From: Allobosea sp. | GTDB taxonomy: Bacteria > Pseudomonadota > Alphaproteobacteria > Rhizobiales > Beijerinckiaceae | Length of the DNA stretch: 64,000 nucleotides | Reading direction: 5' to 3' | Assembly: GCA_024231975.1 (NCBI GenBank) | Contig: JAAEQB010000089.1 | Span: 8,073 to 72,072 of the forward strand | Shown: piece by piece, positions 45,332 to 54,412 of the stretch | Position numbering within the stretch: position 1 is the first letter of the stretch | Layout: each line of letters opens with the position of its first letter | The notes under the pieces: model-generated | The model's database searches: none | The model's input: the letters and a program-made list of their open reading frames with translations, nothing else | Told to the model about the DNA's origin: nothing | Made by a program: the position numbers and the translations under genes

Positions 45332-45694
45332 ATGATGCGACATCTAGCCGGAGCCGCCTGCCTGTCCCTCGCGCTGCTGGCCGGCGCCGCGGCAGCACAG
45401 GGCCAGTCGCTCTCACTGCCTATCCCCGGCGCCCCCGGCCTGCAGGATCCTGCCGCGATCCGCAACGCCACCGTGATCGAACGCCGCTCGCTGCCGCCGC
45501 AACTGCGCGTGCAGGTTGACAGCGCCGTCGCCCAGGCCAGCCCCGACGACCTGCAGCAGCTCAGGGATACGGTCGCGGCCATCCCCGCCGCCACCAGGGC
45601 CTTGCAGGCCAGGGGCATGAACGCCGCCGCGGTGATTGCGGTCGCGGTCGATGAGGACGGCGACCTGGCGCTGATTGCCGAAGAAAGCATCTAG
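45332..45694 (+). CDS. Small secreted hypothetical protein
   Basis: 120 residues; start at 45332 follows AAGGAG. A signal peptide (RHLAGAACLSLALLAGAAAA) leads a Gln/Ser/Ala-rich region and a C-terminal acidic strand pair (AAVIAVAVDEDGDLALIAEE). No family recognised. Confidence 0.75.
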   Translation: MMRHLAGAACLSLALLAGAAAAQGQSLSLPIPGAPGLQDPAAIRNATVIERRSLPPQLRVQVDSAVAQASPDDLQQLRDTVAAIPAATRALQARGMNAAAVIAVAVDEDGDLALIAEESI

Positions 45695-45797
45695 GCTTCG
45701 GACGACTTGGAGAGCGCGGCTGCAAAGCCAAGCGCTTTCATGGGGCAGTTCGGCGCTCCTGCCCGTTGCACGCAGCGCCATCTCGAAAGGACCGATC

Positions 45798-46088
45798 ATG
45801 AAACTGACGGAAGCGCGCATCGACAGCGCCCTGCACCAGATCGAGGCCCAGGCGATTCCGGAGAACCATCCCGCCACGGTCCAGCTCGGCGAGCTGTTCG
45901 GCGATCACACCTTCTTTCTCGACGCCGGCGGTCTGACCATCATCGAGCCGGTCAAGACGGACGGAGCCGCTGAAGCGATGGGCCGCGTGGTCAAGCTCGC
46001 CAGATGGGGCGACGAGACCCGCAGGAACCTGTCACCGCATGAGCCGGAATACACCGACATCGTCGTCGCCCTCGACAAGGCCGCGTGA
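45798..46088 (+). CDS. Small hypothetical protein
   Basis: 96 residues from the ATG at 45798 (MKLTEARIDSALHQIEAQAI). It is a compact acidic protein without signal peptide; the middle reads FGDHTFFLDAGGLTIIEPVK. It is the third short gene in a row on this strand. No family recognised. Confidence 0.7.
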   Translation: MKLTEARIDSALHQIEAQAIPENHPATVQLGELFGDHTFFLDAGGLTIIEPVKTDGAAEAMGRVVKLARWGDETRRNLSPHEPEYTDIVVALDKAA

Positions 46089-46166
46089 GGCGCGGCCGGC
46101 AGAGGATGTGCCCGACGGTCAGGTCGAGCAGGTCATCCGACACAGATGTGATCGGCGGGTCGCCGA

Positions 46167-47069
46167 TCACATGAAGCCGGGATTGCGCGGCAGGTACTGC
46201 GTCCACTCGCCATAGCCGGGCGAGGCCATCAGCAGCATCGGGAAGGTGATCCGCATGCCCTGCTCGATCGCCAGGCTCAGGGCGCCGTCGCAGGTGCCCG
46301 GCAGGAAGGCCGATATCGTCCCGGCGGAGCCATCGGCCGCCAGCGTCAACGCCGTGGCGAAAGCATCGCGAAGGCTGTGCGGCGGCATGACTGCGAGCGG
46401 GCCGACATGGCCGCTTGAGCTGACATAGGCATAGCCGATGCGCTCGCTGCCGGCGCAGAGCATGACCCCGGTGGTCTCAGGATCGTCGAGCAGATAGCGG
46501 TGATGCTTCTCCCGCGAGACCCCGATGGCGCCGACATCGATCTCGGCGAGCTTTGCCATCGTCGCGGCGCTACCGTCGATGGCGACCGCCTGCAGCGGCG
46601 TCTCCGGCAACGCCTGCGCCACCCGCTCCCGCGCGCCCTTGAAGAAATAGATCGGCATCCGCGGAAACAGGCCGTGCCGGATATAGAGCCCCTGTGAGAC
46701 GCGGTTGAAGGTGAAGGTGATCAGCGCCTTGTGAGCCGCTCCTGAGGTCCTGGCGTGCTCCAGGGCTAGCTCCAGCAGCACGAGCCCGATGCCCTGGCCC
46801 TGCCGGGCCGGATCGACGAAGAGCTGGGCGAGAAACCAGAGATCCCCGCAAGCCCAGCTCCAGGCGAAGCCGGCGATCTCCCCGCCCTCCTCGGCGACCC
46901 ACAGGCCCACCGGATCGTCCTTCAGCGAGAATAGCTGGAAGCTGGAGGCTCCCGCCGACGCCATCGGCCCGAAGCCGTGTCGGACGGTCAGCTCGTTGAT
47001 GCTGGAAACCACCAGCGCATCGGCCGCGGCCAGATCGTCCGCCCGTGCCGGTCTGCAAACAAGCGGCAT
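46167..47069 (-). CDS. Double GNAT acetyltransferase
   Basis: 300 residues with two GNAT-like halves. The first has the acetyl-CoA loop FVDPARQGQGIGLVLLELAL with the R/Q-x-x-G-x-G/A motif and a preceding VAEEGGEIAGFAWSWAC strand pair. The second half is diverged (IGYAYVSSSGHVGPLAVMPP). Such tandem GNAT proteins acetylate small amines or antibiotics. Substrate unknown. It lies 94 bases downstream of the PEP carboxylase gene, on the same strand. Confidence 0.85.
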   Translation of the reverse strand: MPLVCRPARADDLAAADALVVSSINELTVRHGFGPMASAGASSFQLFSLKDDPVGLWVAEEGGEIAGFAWSWACGDLWFLAQLFVDPARQGQGIGLVLLELALEHARTSGAAHKALITFTFNRVSQGLYIRHGLFPRMPIYFFKGARERVAQALPETPLQAVAIDGSAATMAKLAEIDVGAIGVSREKHHRYLLDDPETTGVMLCAGSERIGYAYVSSSGHVGPLAVMPPHSLRDAFATALTLAADGSAGTISAFLPGTCDGALSLAIEQGMRITFPMLLMASPGYGEWTQYLPRNPGFM

Positions 47070-47163
47070 TGGAGAACTCCGGCGGATGTCCGGGACCGAG
47101 CGCGCGCAGCGGCGCCGACCATACCAGCTCTCCCGACCGCCGTCTTGGACTCGGCGTTAGTCC

Positions 47164-49977
47164 TCACCCGAACGCCCCGATCTCGTGCTGGATCGCCCCG
47201 GAGATCTCGCGCAGCAGCGCAAAGCACTCCCGCATCGGCTCGACCACGTCGCGATGGAAGGTCGCATAGGCGCCGCCCTCGCGTGGCCCCGGTGGCTCGC
47301 CGAAATCGAGACCGAGCGCCGGATCCGGGTTGAGCGGGAAGATCTCGCCGAGCAGCGCGAGCGCGCCGGCCATGTCGAGCCGCAGGATACGCTCCAGCAA
47401 CAGCTCGCGCGTCACCCCGGCATGCGGCCTGAAATCCGGGATATGGGTCGCCAGGAGCCAAATCCGGTGCAGCAGCGCCAGCCGCAGCGTGTGCAGCGCC
47501 ACCAGCCGGACCGGCATCGCCGGCGGCTCGCCCGCCGCCTCCTTCAGCTTCAGCCGGTCGGAGGCGAAGCGCCAGAACAGCCGCCGCAGCGCCGGGGCGA
47601 GATCGAGTTGCGCGAGCGCCTCGGCAACGGCGAGCAATTCGTCGCGCCGCCCCTCCTTCTCGGTGCGCCGCGCCCGGTCGAACCAGGAGCCGGCGTCGAG
47701 CGTGTCGAGATAGGCGCGCAGCACATCGAGATCGCTGTTCGCCATGGCATGGGCCGCGAGGCGATAGGCCCGGCCGAAGCGCTCGGAGCTCTCGCGCATG
47801 CTCGAAAACAGCTCCGGCGCCCGCGCTGCAGCCTGGCCGATGCCGTGCACGCTGTTCGCCAGCCAGCCGAGCTGCTGCAGGATTGCGTTGTTCGGGATCG
47901 CACGCAGCTCGCGCGGATGGCGGATCACCGCCGGGCCGCCGGCATCGCTCTGCCGCGCCGCCGGGCGCGAGCCGGTCTTGTCGAGCAGCGACGGGCCGAA
48001 GGTGCCGATCAGCGCCGCATAGCCGGGATCGTCGACGAGATGGGTCATCTCCTCGCGCACGGTCTGGAAGAACTCGCTGGCGAAGTCCGGCTCGGCATAA
48101 ACAGGATCGTCCGTGCCCGCAGCTGCGTCAGCGAAGATGGCCTCGGCGATGCGCGCCACCGTCGCGCCGGCGAGCCCCCTGGTGCCGAACAGCAGGTAGC
48201 CGTCGCTGCCCTGGAAGCTGGTCTCACGCGTGACCTTGACCCCGGCCTTGGCGAAGGCACGCCGCGGCCATTCCGGGTCGAGATAGGCGAGCCGGTCGCT
48301 GAGGCTGTCGGGATGGGCGCCGCGCCCGGCCGACTCGCCATGGGTGTCGAAGATGACGAGCTCGATCTCGGTCAGCCCATAGCGCTGCAGCAATTCGAGG
48401 ATGCGGCTCCTCAGCCGCTCGACCCAGAAGGTCGCCGCGACCTGGCCGATATAGCGGCCGGAATCGGAATAGCCGAACTGGACGCAGAGCCGGCCATGGC
48501 GCTTGAGATAATCGCGCCAGTGCGGGCTGCGCAGCGCCTCGTCGATGATGCGCGGCCCCTGCTCCAGCGCATCCGACGTCTCGAACAGCGGCGAGATCTC
48601 GACGAGATCGGCGATGCCGAAGCGCTTGGCGAGGTAGAGCGCCGAGAGCAGCGTGTAACCCGTCTCGGTCTCGGCGATCAGGAAGCGCACCGGCCGCGAG
48701 CCGTCGACATGCTTCACGATCTGCGCGACCATCATCATCATCCGCGCCGCCGAGGCGCGCTCGACCGCGAGCGCGCCGAAATCGACCGGCGTCGGCTTCG
48801 CCTTGGCGAGCGCCTGGTTGACGGCGGCGAGGAAGGCGCGCCGCTGCGCCGGCTGGGCCGGCTCCTCGTCGAGCGAAATGACGCCGCGCATCGCGTTGTG
48901 CAGCTGCGAGGCGTTCAGCCGGAAATGCGGTAGGGCGATCGAGACGCCATGCGCGATGACACCGGCCCGCGCCAGCACCAGCGCTTCGGCCGTCGCCTCG
49001 TCCTCGGCCAGCACGATCGCCTTGTCGAGCGCCGCCACCAGCTTGGAGGACTCCGGCAGCGCCGCCTCGCGCTCTCCCACCAGCGCCAGCGAAAACGCTT
49101 GCAGCGCTGCGATCTCCGGCTTGCTGTTCAGGGGCGGGCAGAGCGCAAGCTGCCGCTCGACGGCGGCATGCGCGGCCTCGACCAGCGCCCTCACCTCGAC
49201 GGTCGCCGGCACCTCCGGCAACTTCTCCAGCAGCCGGAAGAACTGGCCGCGCTTCGATTCCAGCCGGTAGCGCAGCGTGTCCCACCAGCCGATATCGGTG
49301 CGCCCGTCCGTATCGCAGCCGACCCAGGAGGCGAGCAGCAAGGCGCGCGGCTTGAGCTCGCGCCAGCGCTGCGGCCAGCGCGCCCGCGCCTCGGACAGGA
49401 AGGCCGCGTTCAGCCGGTCGATCGCGTCGCGGGCCTGGCGTACCGAGAAGCGCGCCTGTTCGAACTCGTCCTGCAGGGTGATCGCCGCGTCCGGCCGGAA
49501 GGACAGGTCTGCGGCCATCAGCGCCGCCGCCTCGCCCTCGTTCGAGGCCAGTTCGGCCAAAGCATGCGCCACGGCCCGGCTCATGCCGAAGGTCGGATGC
49601 GCGGTGAAGACGGCGGCGAAACGCACCCGCGCCAGCGCCGCGCCATAGGCCTCGAAAGGCTGCGCCGAGGCGCTCGCCTCCTCGGCGACGCGCCGGGCCA
49701 AAGCCGCATAGGCTTCGGCCTCGTCACGCTCCAGCCCGACATAGGACGCGACGCGTGCCGCCCTGTCCGCGAGCGCGGCGCGGCCGAACTGGCGGATCAG
49801 CGCGGCGGTGTCGGCGAGCGTGACCTCGCCGCGATCCATCTTGCGGGTGAGCCAGAGCGTGGCGCGCAGCACAGGATTGCCGAACGGGTCCTCGCGCGCA
49901 TCCGAGCGCGCCTGCACGATCGCCGCCGACAATTCGCCGGCCAGCGCCGATGGCGACAATTCCTCCACACCCGCCAC
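47164..49977 (-). CDS. Divergent phosphoenolpyruvate carboxylase
   Basis: 937 residues, about the size of PEPC. The first catalytic motif is VFTAHPTFGMSR with His127. The mid-protein segment VQFGYSDSGRYIGQVAATFW matches the PEPC GYSDSxKDxG block with changes. Where typical enzymes have FHGRGGxVGRGGGP, this one has FDTHGESAGRGAHPDS, and the QGE block is QGSDGYLLFG. The fold is kept, but active-site loops differ, so carboxylation of PEP to oxaloacetate may be altered or lost. Start ATG at 49977. The upstream gap of 330 bases is described separately. Confidence 0.8.
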   Translation of the reverse strand: MAGVEELSPSALAGELSAAIVQARSDAREDPFGNPVLRATLWLTRKMDRGEVTLADTAALIRQFGRAALADRAARVASYVGLERDEAEAYAALARRVAEEASASAQPFEAYGAALARVRFAAVFTAHPTFGMSRAVAHALAELASNEGEAAALMAADLSFRPDAAITLQDEFEQARFSVRQARDAIDRLNAAFLSEARARWPQRWRELKPRALLLASWVGCDTDGRTDIGWWDTLRYRLESKRGQFFRLLEKLPEVPATVEVRALVEAAHAAVERQLALCPPLNSKPEIAALQAFSLALVGEREAALPESSKLVAALDKAIVLAEDEATAEALVLARAGVIAHGVSIALPHFRLNASQLHNAMRGVISLDEEPAQPAQRRAFLAAVNQALAKAKPTPVDFGALAVERASAARMMMMVAQIVKHVDGSRPVRFLIAETETGYTLLSALYLAKRFGIADLVEISPLFETSDALEQGPRIIDEALRSPHWRDYLKRHGRLCVQFGYSDSGRYIGQVAATFWVERLRSRILELLQRYGLTEIELVIFDTHGESAGRGAHPDSLSDRLAYLDPEWPRRAFAKAGVKVTRETSFQGSDGYLLFGTRGLAGATVARIAEAIFADAAAGTDDPVYAEPDFASEFFQTVREEMTHLVDDPGYAALIGTFGPSLLDKTGSRPAARQSDAGGPAVIRHPRELRAIPNNAILQQLGWLANSVHGIGQAAARAPELFSSMRESSERFGRAYRLAAHAMANSDLDVLRAYLDTLDAGSWFDRARRTEKEGRRDELLAVAEALAQLDLAPALRRLFWRFASDRLKLKEAAGEPPAMPVRLVALHTLRLALLHRIWLLATHIPDFRPHAGVTRELLLERILRLDMAGALALLGEIFPLNPDPALGLDFGEPPGPREGGAYATFHRDVVEPMRECFALLREISGAIQHEIGAFG

Positions 49978-50308
49978 GCCGCTCTCCGCTTTTTTTCAAT
50001 CGTTTGATGAGGCGAGCCGCAGGTGAGCAGGATTCCGATTTTGCTGCAACCGCGAAATGAATTGCGGCTGCGCAACAACAATCGTCGCGTCGCGTCCAGC
50101 CGATCCAACTTCATTTGGCCACATTGTCCGGATAGGCATAGGAGCAGGCGAAGACCGACCAGCTGGTCCCCATGCATGGAACCACCGGCGAGCCTCCCAC
50201 CCATCGAAAACCGGGCGCTGCCAAGGGCAGCACGATCGCTGCACCCGGCGTGCTCGGCGATGTCACCACAAGACCGCACGGCTCCGGTCGGGCGCCCAAT
50301 GGATATCA
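49978..50308. other. Gap without a gene
   Basis: 331 bases between the divergent PEPC gene and a tiny gene on the plus strand. Lower GC near 50.0-50.15 kb suggests promoters for both directions. No conserved element or repeat seen. Confidence 0.5.
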
Positions 50309-50467
50309 ATGCAAGAATCAATCGAACTGAAATCCCCTGAGACCAGGCGTGTCGCCACTGCGACCGCCGCGACGCTTCCGCCGAAATCCGCCCCCGATTG
50401 GAAGCCGCAACCCTGCGGCCTCAGCCGCCAGGAACTGCGGCGCATCGTCAGGAAGATGCTGGGATGA
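50309..50467 (+). CDS. Tiny basic protein coupled to DUF4167-like gene
   Basis: 52 residues from the ATG at 50309. It ends CGLSRQELRRIVRKMLG, a basic helix also seen in short proteins of this order. The stop TGA overlaps the ATG of the next gene (ATGA), so translation is coupled. Family not known; real coding is supported by the overlap and the structured C-terminus. Confidence 0.6.
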   Translation: MQESIELKSPETRRVATATAATLPPKSAPDWKPQPCGLSRQELRRIVRKMLG

Positions 50468-50694
50468 GGAGGCTGGACATGCCCATGCGCCAACCCGTAT
50501 CCACCGCCTTCGGCAATCATGTCTCCCGAACCAGTGCCAAGCAGCCACGGCGAGGCCCGTCCGCGCAGGCCAATTACGAGCGCTATCTCGCTCTGGCCAA
50601 GGCCAAGGCCCTCGCCGGCGATCGAATCGAGGCCGAGCGCTACTATCAGTATGCCGAGCACTATCTGCGCCTCATCAGCGGCTCGGCGGCCTGA
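50464..50694 (+). CDS. Short DUF4167-like protein
   Basis: 76 residues. The segment from NYERYLALAKAKALAGDRIE to RYYQYAEHYLRLI is the conserved core of DUF4167, whose full-length members are 150-250 residues long with a low-complexity tail. Here only the core remains. ATG at 50464 overlaps the previous stop. DUF4167 is found in alphaproteobacteria; function unknown. An alternative ATG at 50479 is possible. Confidence 0.78.
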   Translation: MRRLDMPMRQPVSTAFGNHVSRTSAKQPRRGPSAQANYERYLALAKAKALAGDRIEAERYYQYAEHYLRLISGSAA

Positions 50695-50776
50695 ACCGCA
50701 GGGGCTCGTGCCGTGCCGGACGACGCCATGCAGCCCCCGCCACAATCTCTCCATCAGATCGCGCTTTGAAGAGACC

Positions 50777-51310
50777 ATGCGAGTGCGACGGATCGCGACG
50801 ATAGGCGCTGCCTTGGCGCTCATCACCATGGCCGGACCTGCGGTTGCCGGCCCCATGGCTGAGATTATCGACTTCGGCGTGGTCGCCGGGCGCCTCGTCG
50901 ACAGCCCGCCGGATGGAGGTCAACGCGTTCTGGAACCGGTCCGCGCCATGCAGAAGCTGCGCTATATCGAGCGCAGCGACCGGATCGAGGCACGGCTTTG
51001 CCGGAACTTCGGGATCACGGTGAAGCTGATCCCGGCGCCGCCTTTCCGCATGCCGGACTGGGTCGAGGTGCGGGTTCTCCACCCGAAGCTGACACGCCCG
51101 GACGGCAAGGAGAGCGCGGAGACGCGCTTTCCCAGCTTCGTGGTGGATGGCCTCAGCCATGTCGGCTTCAGCTTCGAGCATGAGTGGGAAATGGCGCCCG
51201 GCGCCTGGATCATGATCGTCTCGTTGCGCGGCGAGGAGATCGCCCGCAAGGCTTTCACCGTGACCGCCCCGCCCCCCGGCGCGCCCAATTCCGATTGCGG
51301 CGTCGGCTGA
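50777..51310 (+). CDS. Secreted DUF3859-like protein
   Basis: 177 residues from the ATG at 50777. A signal peptide (RRIATIGAALALITMAGPAV) ends near residue 25. The mature strands FGITVKLIPAPPFRMPDWVE and EMAPGAWIMIVSLRGEEIAR fit DUF3859, a periplasmic beta-sandwich family of unknown role. It follows the small DUF4167-like gene by 82 bases on the same strand. Confidence 0.8.
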   Translation: MRVRRIATIGAALALITMAGPAVAGPMAEIIDFGVVAGRLVDSPPDGGQRVLEPVRAMQKLRYIERSDRIEARLCRNFGITVKLIPAPPFRMPDWVEVRVLHPKLTRPDGKESAETRFPSFVVDGLSHVGFSFEHEWEMAPGAWIMIVSLRGEEIARKAFTVTAPPPGAPNSDCGVG

Positions 51311-51739
51311 GTTCGCAAGGCATCCCACCGCCGAAGGCCTGCCGCTGCAGCTTCCGGCGGGGACAGATCCCCAATCGATCCCCGCCCCTGAAACCTGGCT
51401 TATGCTTCTCCCCGTCCCGCCCGAACCGAGGGGGCTTCGCGAGGCGTCGAGAGGCCGGGCGGGAGAGCGGTGTCCGTGGCGAAAGAGCGTCGCAAGCTCG
51501 AACGAGCTCGGCCGCGCAGAGTGCGATCCACTTTGCGGCCGGCTGGCTCCTTCCACCACGGAGGGGTTTCGTCGTTCGGGGTAGGCACCCCGGTCCAGCC
51601 GGACGCAACACACGGCGAGAGCTCAAAAGAGAACCGCGCGCGGGGTTCGGGCAGCGGCCAGTGGCGCTGCCTCGACTTATCGACATCGACATTCGGCACG
51701 CAGCCGTCGACTGCGACGCCGCCCAACCCCGCGCCCTCC

Positions 51740-51795
51740 CTCGGATGGCGACCAGCAGCGAACCTCCCCTCGGATGGCGACCAGCAGCGAACCTC
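51740..51795. repeat. 29-base tandem repeat, two copies
   Basis: Two direct copies with period 29, starting at 51740 and 51769 with CTCGGATGGCGACCAGCAGC, almost identical. Only two units, so not a CRISPR. No gene covers it. Confidence 0.8.
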
Positions 51796-51865
51796 GCGGC
51801 GAAAGCTGGCGAGGCATTCGCGCATGGCCGATCGTTTCGTAGCCTTCGTCATTTAAGCGCGTGTC

Positions 51866-51895
51866 GTCCCGGGTGACCGAAGGGAGACCCGGGAC
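51866..51895. repeat. Hairpin repeat GTCCCGGGT/ACCCGGGAC
   Basis: A perfect nine-base stem with a 12-base loop, 165 bases before the AAA gene start. The stem and the flanking text resemble an intergenic repeat found widely in Hyphomicrobiales genomes (recollection, not checked). Confidence 0.55.
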
Positions 51896-52029
51896 CCATT
51901 CCGGAACCTCAATCGGAAAGGCTCGGGAATGGATCCCGGATCGGTGCCGCTACGCGGCTTGTCCGGGGTGACTCGCGGTTTCGTCAAACATGGTACCAAC
52001 TGGCTGCCCCACCCCACCTCCGAGCCCCC

Positions 52030-52782
52030 ATGAGACGAAGCAGTCAGACCCGCCTGCCCGCGCCCTATCTCAGGCGCATCTGGCTCGACCGCGATGCGGT
52101 GCCGGACCCAGACGCCTATCCCTGGTGCCTGCCCTTCCTGCGCGAGGACTTCGAGCTCTCCTTCGACCGGCCGATCACCATCATCGTCGGCGAGAACGGC
52201 ACCGGCAAATCGACGCTGCTCGAAGGCATTGCCGTCCTCGCCGGCTATGACGAGGCCGGCGGCGGCAAGGGCTACCGCCCGGTCGACCATTCGCTGGCGC
52301 GCGAAGCCACGGGCGGCCGGCTCTCCAGCGCGCTCAAGGCGAGCTGGTTGCCCAAGGTCACCGATGGCTGGTTCTTCCGGGCCGAGAGCTTCTTCTCGGT
52401 GGCGCGCTATCTCGACGCCGTCGGCGGCGAGGACGGCCCCGATTTCCTCTCCCATTCGCATGGCGAGGGCTTTTTGCGCTTCTTCGAGGAGCGCTGCCAG
52501 CGCCGCGGCATCTTCATCTTCGACGAGCCGGAATCGGCGCTGTCGCCGGCCCGCCAGATCGAGTTCCTCAAGCTGCTGCGCCGCATGGACCGGCTCGGCC
52601 AATGCCAGGTGATCATGGCCACCCACGCCCCGATCCTGATGGCCTATCCCGGCGCCCGCCTGCTCGGCCTGACCAAATACGGGCTCGATCCGGTGACGAT
52701 CGAGCAGACCCAGCATTTCCGCCTGATCCGCGAGTTCTGCCTGGACCCGGCGACGTTCGTGGAGACGATGATGGAGGAGTGA
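52030..52782 (+). CDS. Small AAA-type ATPase
   Basis: 250 residues. Walker A is in ITIIVGENGTGKSTLLEGIA, signature-like and Walker B in GIFIFDEPESALSPARQIEF, and an H-loop near VIMATHAPILMAYPG. It is an ABC/SMC-like ATPase of the AAA_21/23 type without a nuclease domain. Related proteins act alone or with partners in DNA repair or phage defence. It has normal high GC and lies just before the AT-rich islet, on the opposite strand to its genes. Confidence 0.88.
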   Translation: MRRSSQTRLPAPYLRRIWLDRDAVPDPDAYPWCLPFLREDFELSFDRPITIIVGENGTGKSTLLEGIAVLAGYDEAGGGKGYRPVDHSLAREATGGRLSSALKASWLPKVTDGWFFRAESFFSVARYLDAVGGEDGPDFLSHSHGEGFLRFFEERCQRRGIFIFDEPESALSPARQIEFLKLLRRMDRLGQCQVIMATHAPILMAYPGARLLGLTKYGLDPVTIEQTQHFRLIREFCLDPATFVETMMEE

Positions 52783-52822
52783 GGGTGGCGCGTCCCAGCC
52801 TCTGTCGCGCAGCCCTCCGGAA

Positions 52823-53062
52823 CTACATTCCCAGCCCCTTCATCACGTAGTCGACTAATTCATCCGCCGATCGCTTCGCCACTTGTTCGGTCGCCTTTGA
52901 GGCTACATTCAGTAAGAAAGACGCCAGCCGACCGCGAGCAATTTTACGATCCTGATCTGGCAACTCCCGTGTTTTCGCTTGATCAAGATCTGAACGCAGC
53001 TGTATTGCTGACACTCGGTCAGCTTTTGAATTAATTAAATCCAATATCCTTTCATCTTCCAA
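52823..53062 (-). CDS. Small unknown protein of the AT-rich islet
   Basis: 79 residues, from a TTG at 53062. It is helical, with a charged N-terminal half (RSDLDQAKTRELPDQDRKIA) and an amphipathic C-terminal helix (ATEQVAKRSADELVDYVMKG). The gene lies 32 bases after the larger islet gene on the same strand, so both may be one operon. The start is not firm. Composition is AT-rich like its partner. No family recognised. Confidence 0.55.
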   Translation of the reverse strand: MEDERILDLINSKADRVSAIQLRSDLDQAKTRELPDQDRKIARGRLASFLLNVASKATEQVAKRSADELVDYVMKGLGM

Positions 53063-53094
53063 GGAATAAATTATTCCAGAGTTTAATATACTAC

Positions 53095-54210
53095 CTATCT
53101 CTTGCCCTTATTAATATTTCCGGATGACAAATTACCAAAATTAATCGAAATAGGGCCAGTATTCCCTGAAAAACTCAACATTGACGATGGATCAGCGTTA
53201 GAAACAGAACTAATCGATTTCTCTTCTGAAAAATTCAAGGATTCCAAGTCAAATTTTTGAGAAAGTAACAACATTTTTTGTTGTAGCTCATGCTTCGCAT
53301 CAATCAAGATGCGCTGATAATCGCGTGCATACTTTGTAGTTAGAAACTGAACTTCTGGCCCAGACATGCCAGTTCTAATCAAAATTGCCCCCGCCTGCTC
53401 AGGGTCATCTCGGCACAATTTCATAAAATCGTCAAAACGCCGAAACGCCTCTTCAAGATCACGGAACGGCTCCTCACCCTCGGAACTACAAAAAACATAC
53501 AACGTACCTGTTCCAGTAACTCGTGATTCAATATTAAAACGCCTAGATTCAACTTGTCGCAGATATCGCTCAAAAATCCTGAGCAAGCCTTCCATTTGAT
53601 CAGATTGGAATCTTTGATTGGGAACGTACATCCTTAGAAATATATTCTTGTCTACCTCATCAAGAAAATCTTGAATTTTAATTGTTACTTCATCACGCCT
53701 GTTAAATGGAGAAATCTCGATATTACGTTCATACATAGCATCAAAAAAACTATTTATATCGTCGATCCTTGATTCTGCCTCCTTTACAGCGTTATATTGC
53801 CAGCTCCACAGCGGTGTATATTCCTCTGTTTCTTCAATTTTTTCTTCTAATTCTGCGTCAGTAAATGGATTTCCTGTATCCGGATTAATCGGCCGGAAGC
53901 GTCGAGCGAGATTGTCTGAAAAAACAAAAGCGACACACCGCTCTTGAGCAGCCTCATCGAGCAACCTTATCCATTGCTCACGATATCGCTTGTGACTTCC
54001 TGCGATAACCATGGGCGTAGGAAGATGAATTATTGTTCCAGCGAGCTGCCCATTCTCACGTAATCTTTTTAGATTATCAATCCTATTACTCCACGTTTTA
54101 GCCGAAACTCGATAGAGATTAGTGTGCGTCGCAACAAGATCTCTCGCTTTCAGCGCCGTGGTAATTCCTTCATGAGTAAATTTACCGACTATCGCCACAA
54201 ACCGACTCAC
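53095..54210 (-). CDS. Unknown protein of the AT-rich islet
   Basis: 371 residues from a GTG at 54210, chosen because GGAGG lies five bases before it; the longer in-frame TTG start at 54258 has no such site. The start MSRFVAIVGKFTHEGITTAL and a later GTIIHLPTPMVIAG strand suggest an alpha-beta domain of about 110 residues. The middle is helical, with FERYLRQVESRRFNIESRVT. A long helix KYARDYQRILIDAKHELQQK follows, and the tail reads GPISINFGNLSSGN. No membrane segment or signal. The AT-rich composition is unlike neighbours, which suggests recent transfer. Family unknown. Confidence 0.75.
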   Translation of the reverse strand: MSRFVAIVGKFTHEGITTALKARDLVATHTNLYRVSAKTWSNRIDNLKRLRENGQLAGTIIHLPTPMVIAGSHKRYREQWIRLLDEAAQERCVAFVFSDNLARRFRPINPDTGNPFTDAELEEKIEETEEYTPLWSWQYNAVKEAESRIDDINSFFDAMYERNIEISPFNRRDEVTIKIQDFLDEVDKNIFLRMYVPNQRFQSDQMEGLLRIFERYLRQVESRRFNIESRVTGTGTLYVFCSSEGEEPFRDLEEAFRRFDDFMKLCRDDPEQAGAILIRTGMSGPEVQFLTTKYARDYQRILIDAKHELQQKMLLLSQKFDLESLNFSEEKSISSVSNADPSSMLSFSGNTGPISINFGNLSSGNINKGKR

Positions 54211-54412
54211 TATGGCCTCCAAGTTAGAATTGCTTGCAATGATACTGTGAGATTTCAAAAGTGAATGTCAAAAATTTCGAACCTCCAGCTACCTTGTTAA
54301 CTCTTTCGCAGCCATAATTCGGACAGCAGCCTAGAATGCGCAAGTGTCGACCAGAGTTGGACGCCATGCTAGGTCCCTCTCCACACAATCGAGCCTGCAA
54401 AGTCGTCGCATC

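Larger units (their letters stand above)
51311..52029. other. Gene-poor, repeat-bearing region
   Basis: About 720 bases. Open frames occur on both strands but have no ribosome-binding site or family, and look like compositional noise. It holds a tandem repeat and a hairpin repeat listed separately. The stretch 51.4-51.7 kb is rich in short palindromes and may be a dispersed element, which I cannot confirm here. Confidence 0.55.

Noticed and set aside
47185..48933. 582-codon open frame antisense to the PEP carboxylase
   Set aside because: Shadow frame caused by codon bias; no start signal.
51740..51797. Possible CRISPR
   Set aside because: Only two units with no spacers between; it is a tandem duplication.
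54344..54412. Longer N-terminus of the serine hydrolase
   Set aside because: Sequence near the islet border lacks a start signal and does not look like protein; kept only as an alternative start.
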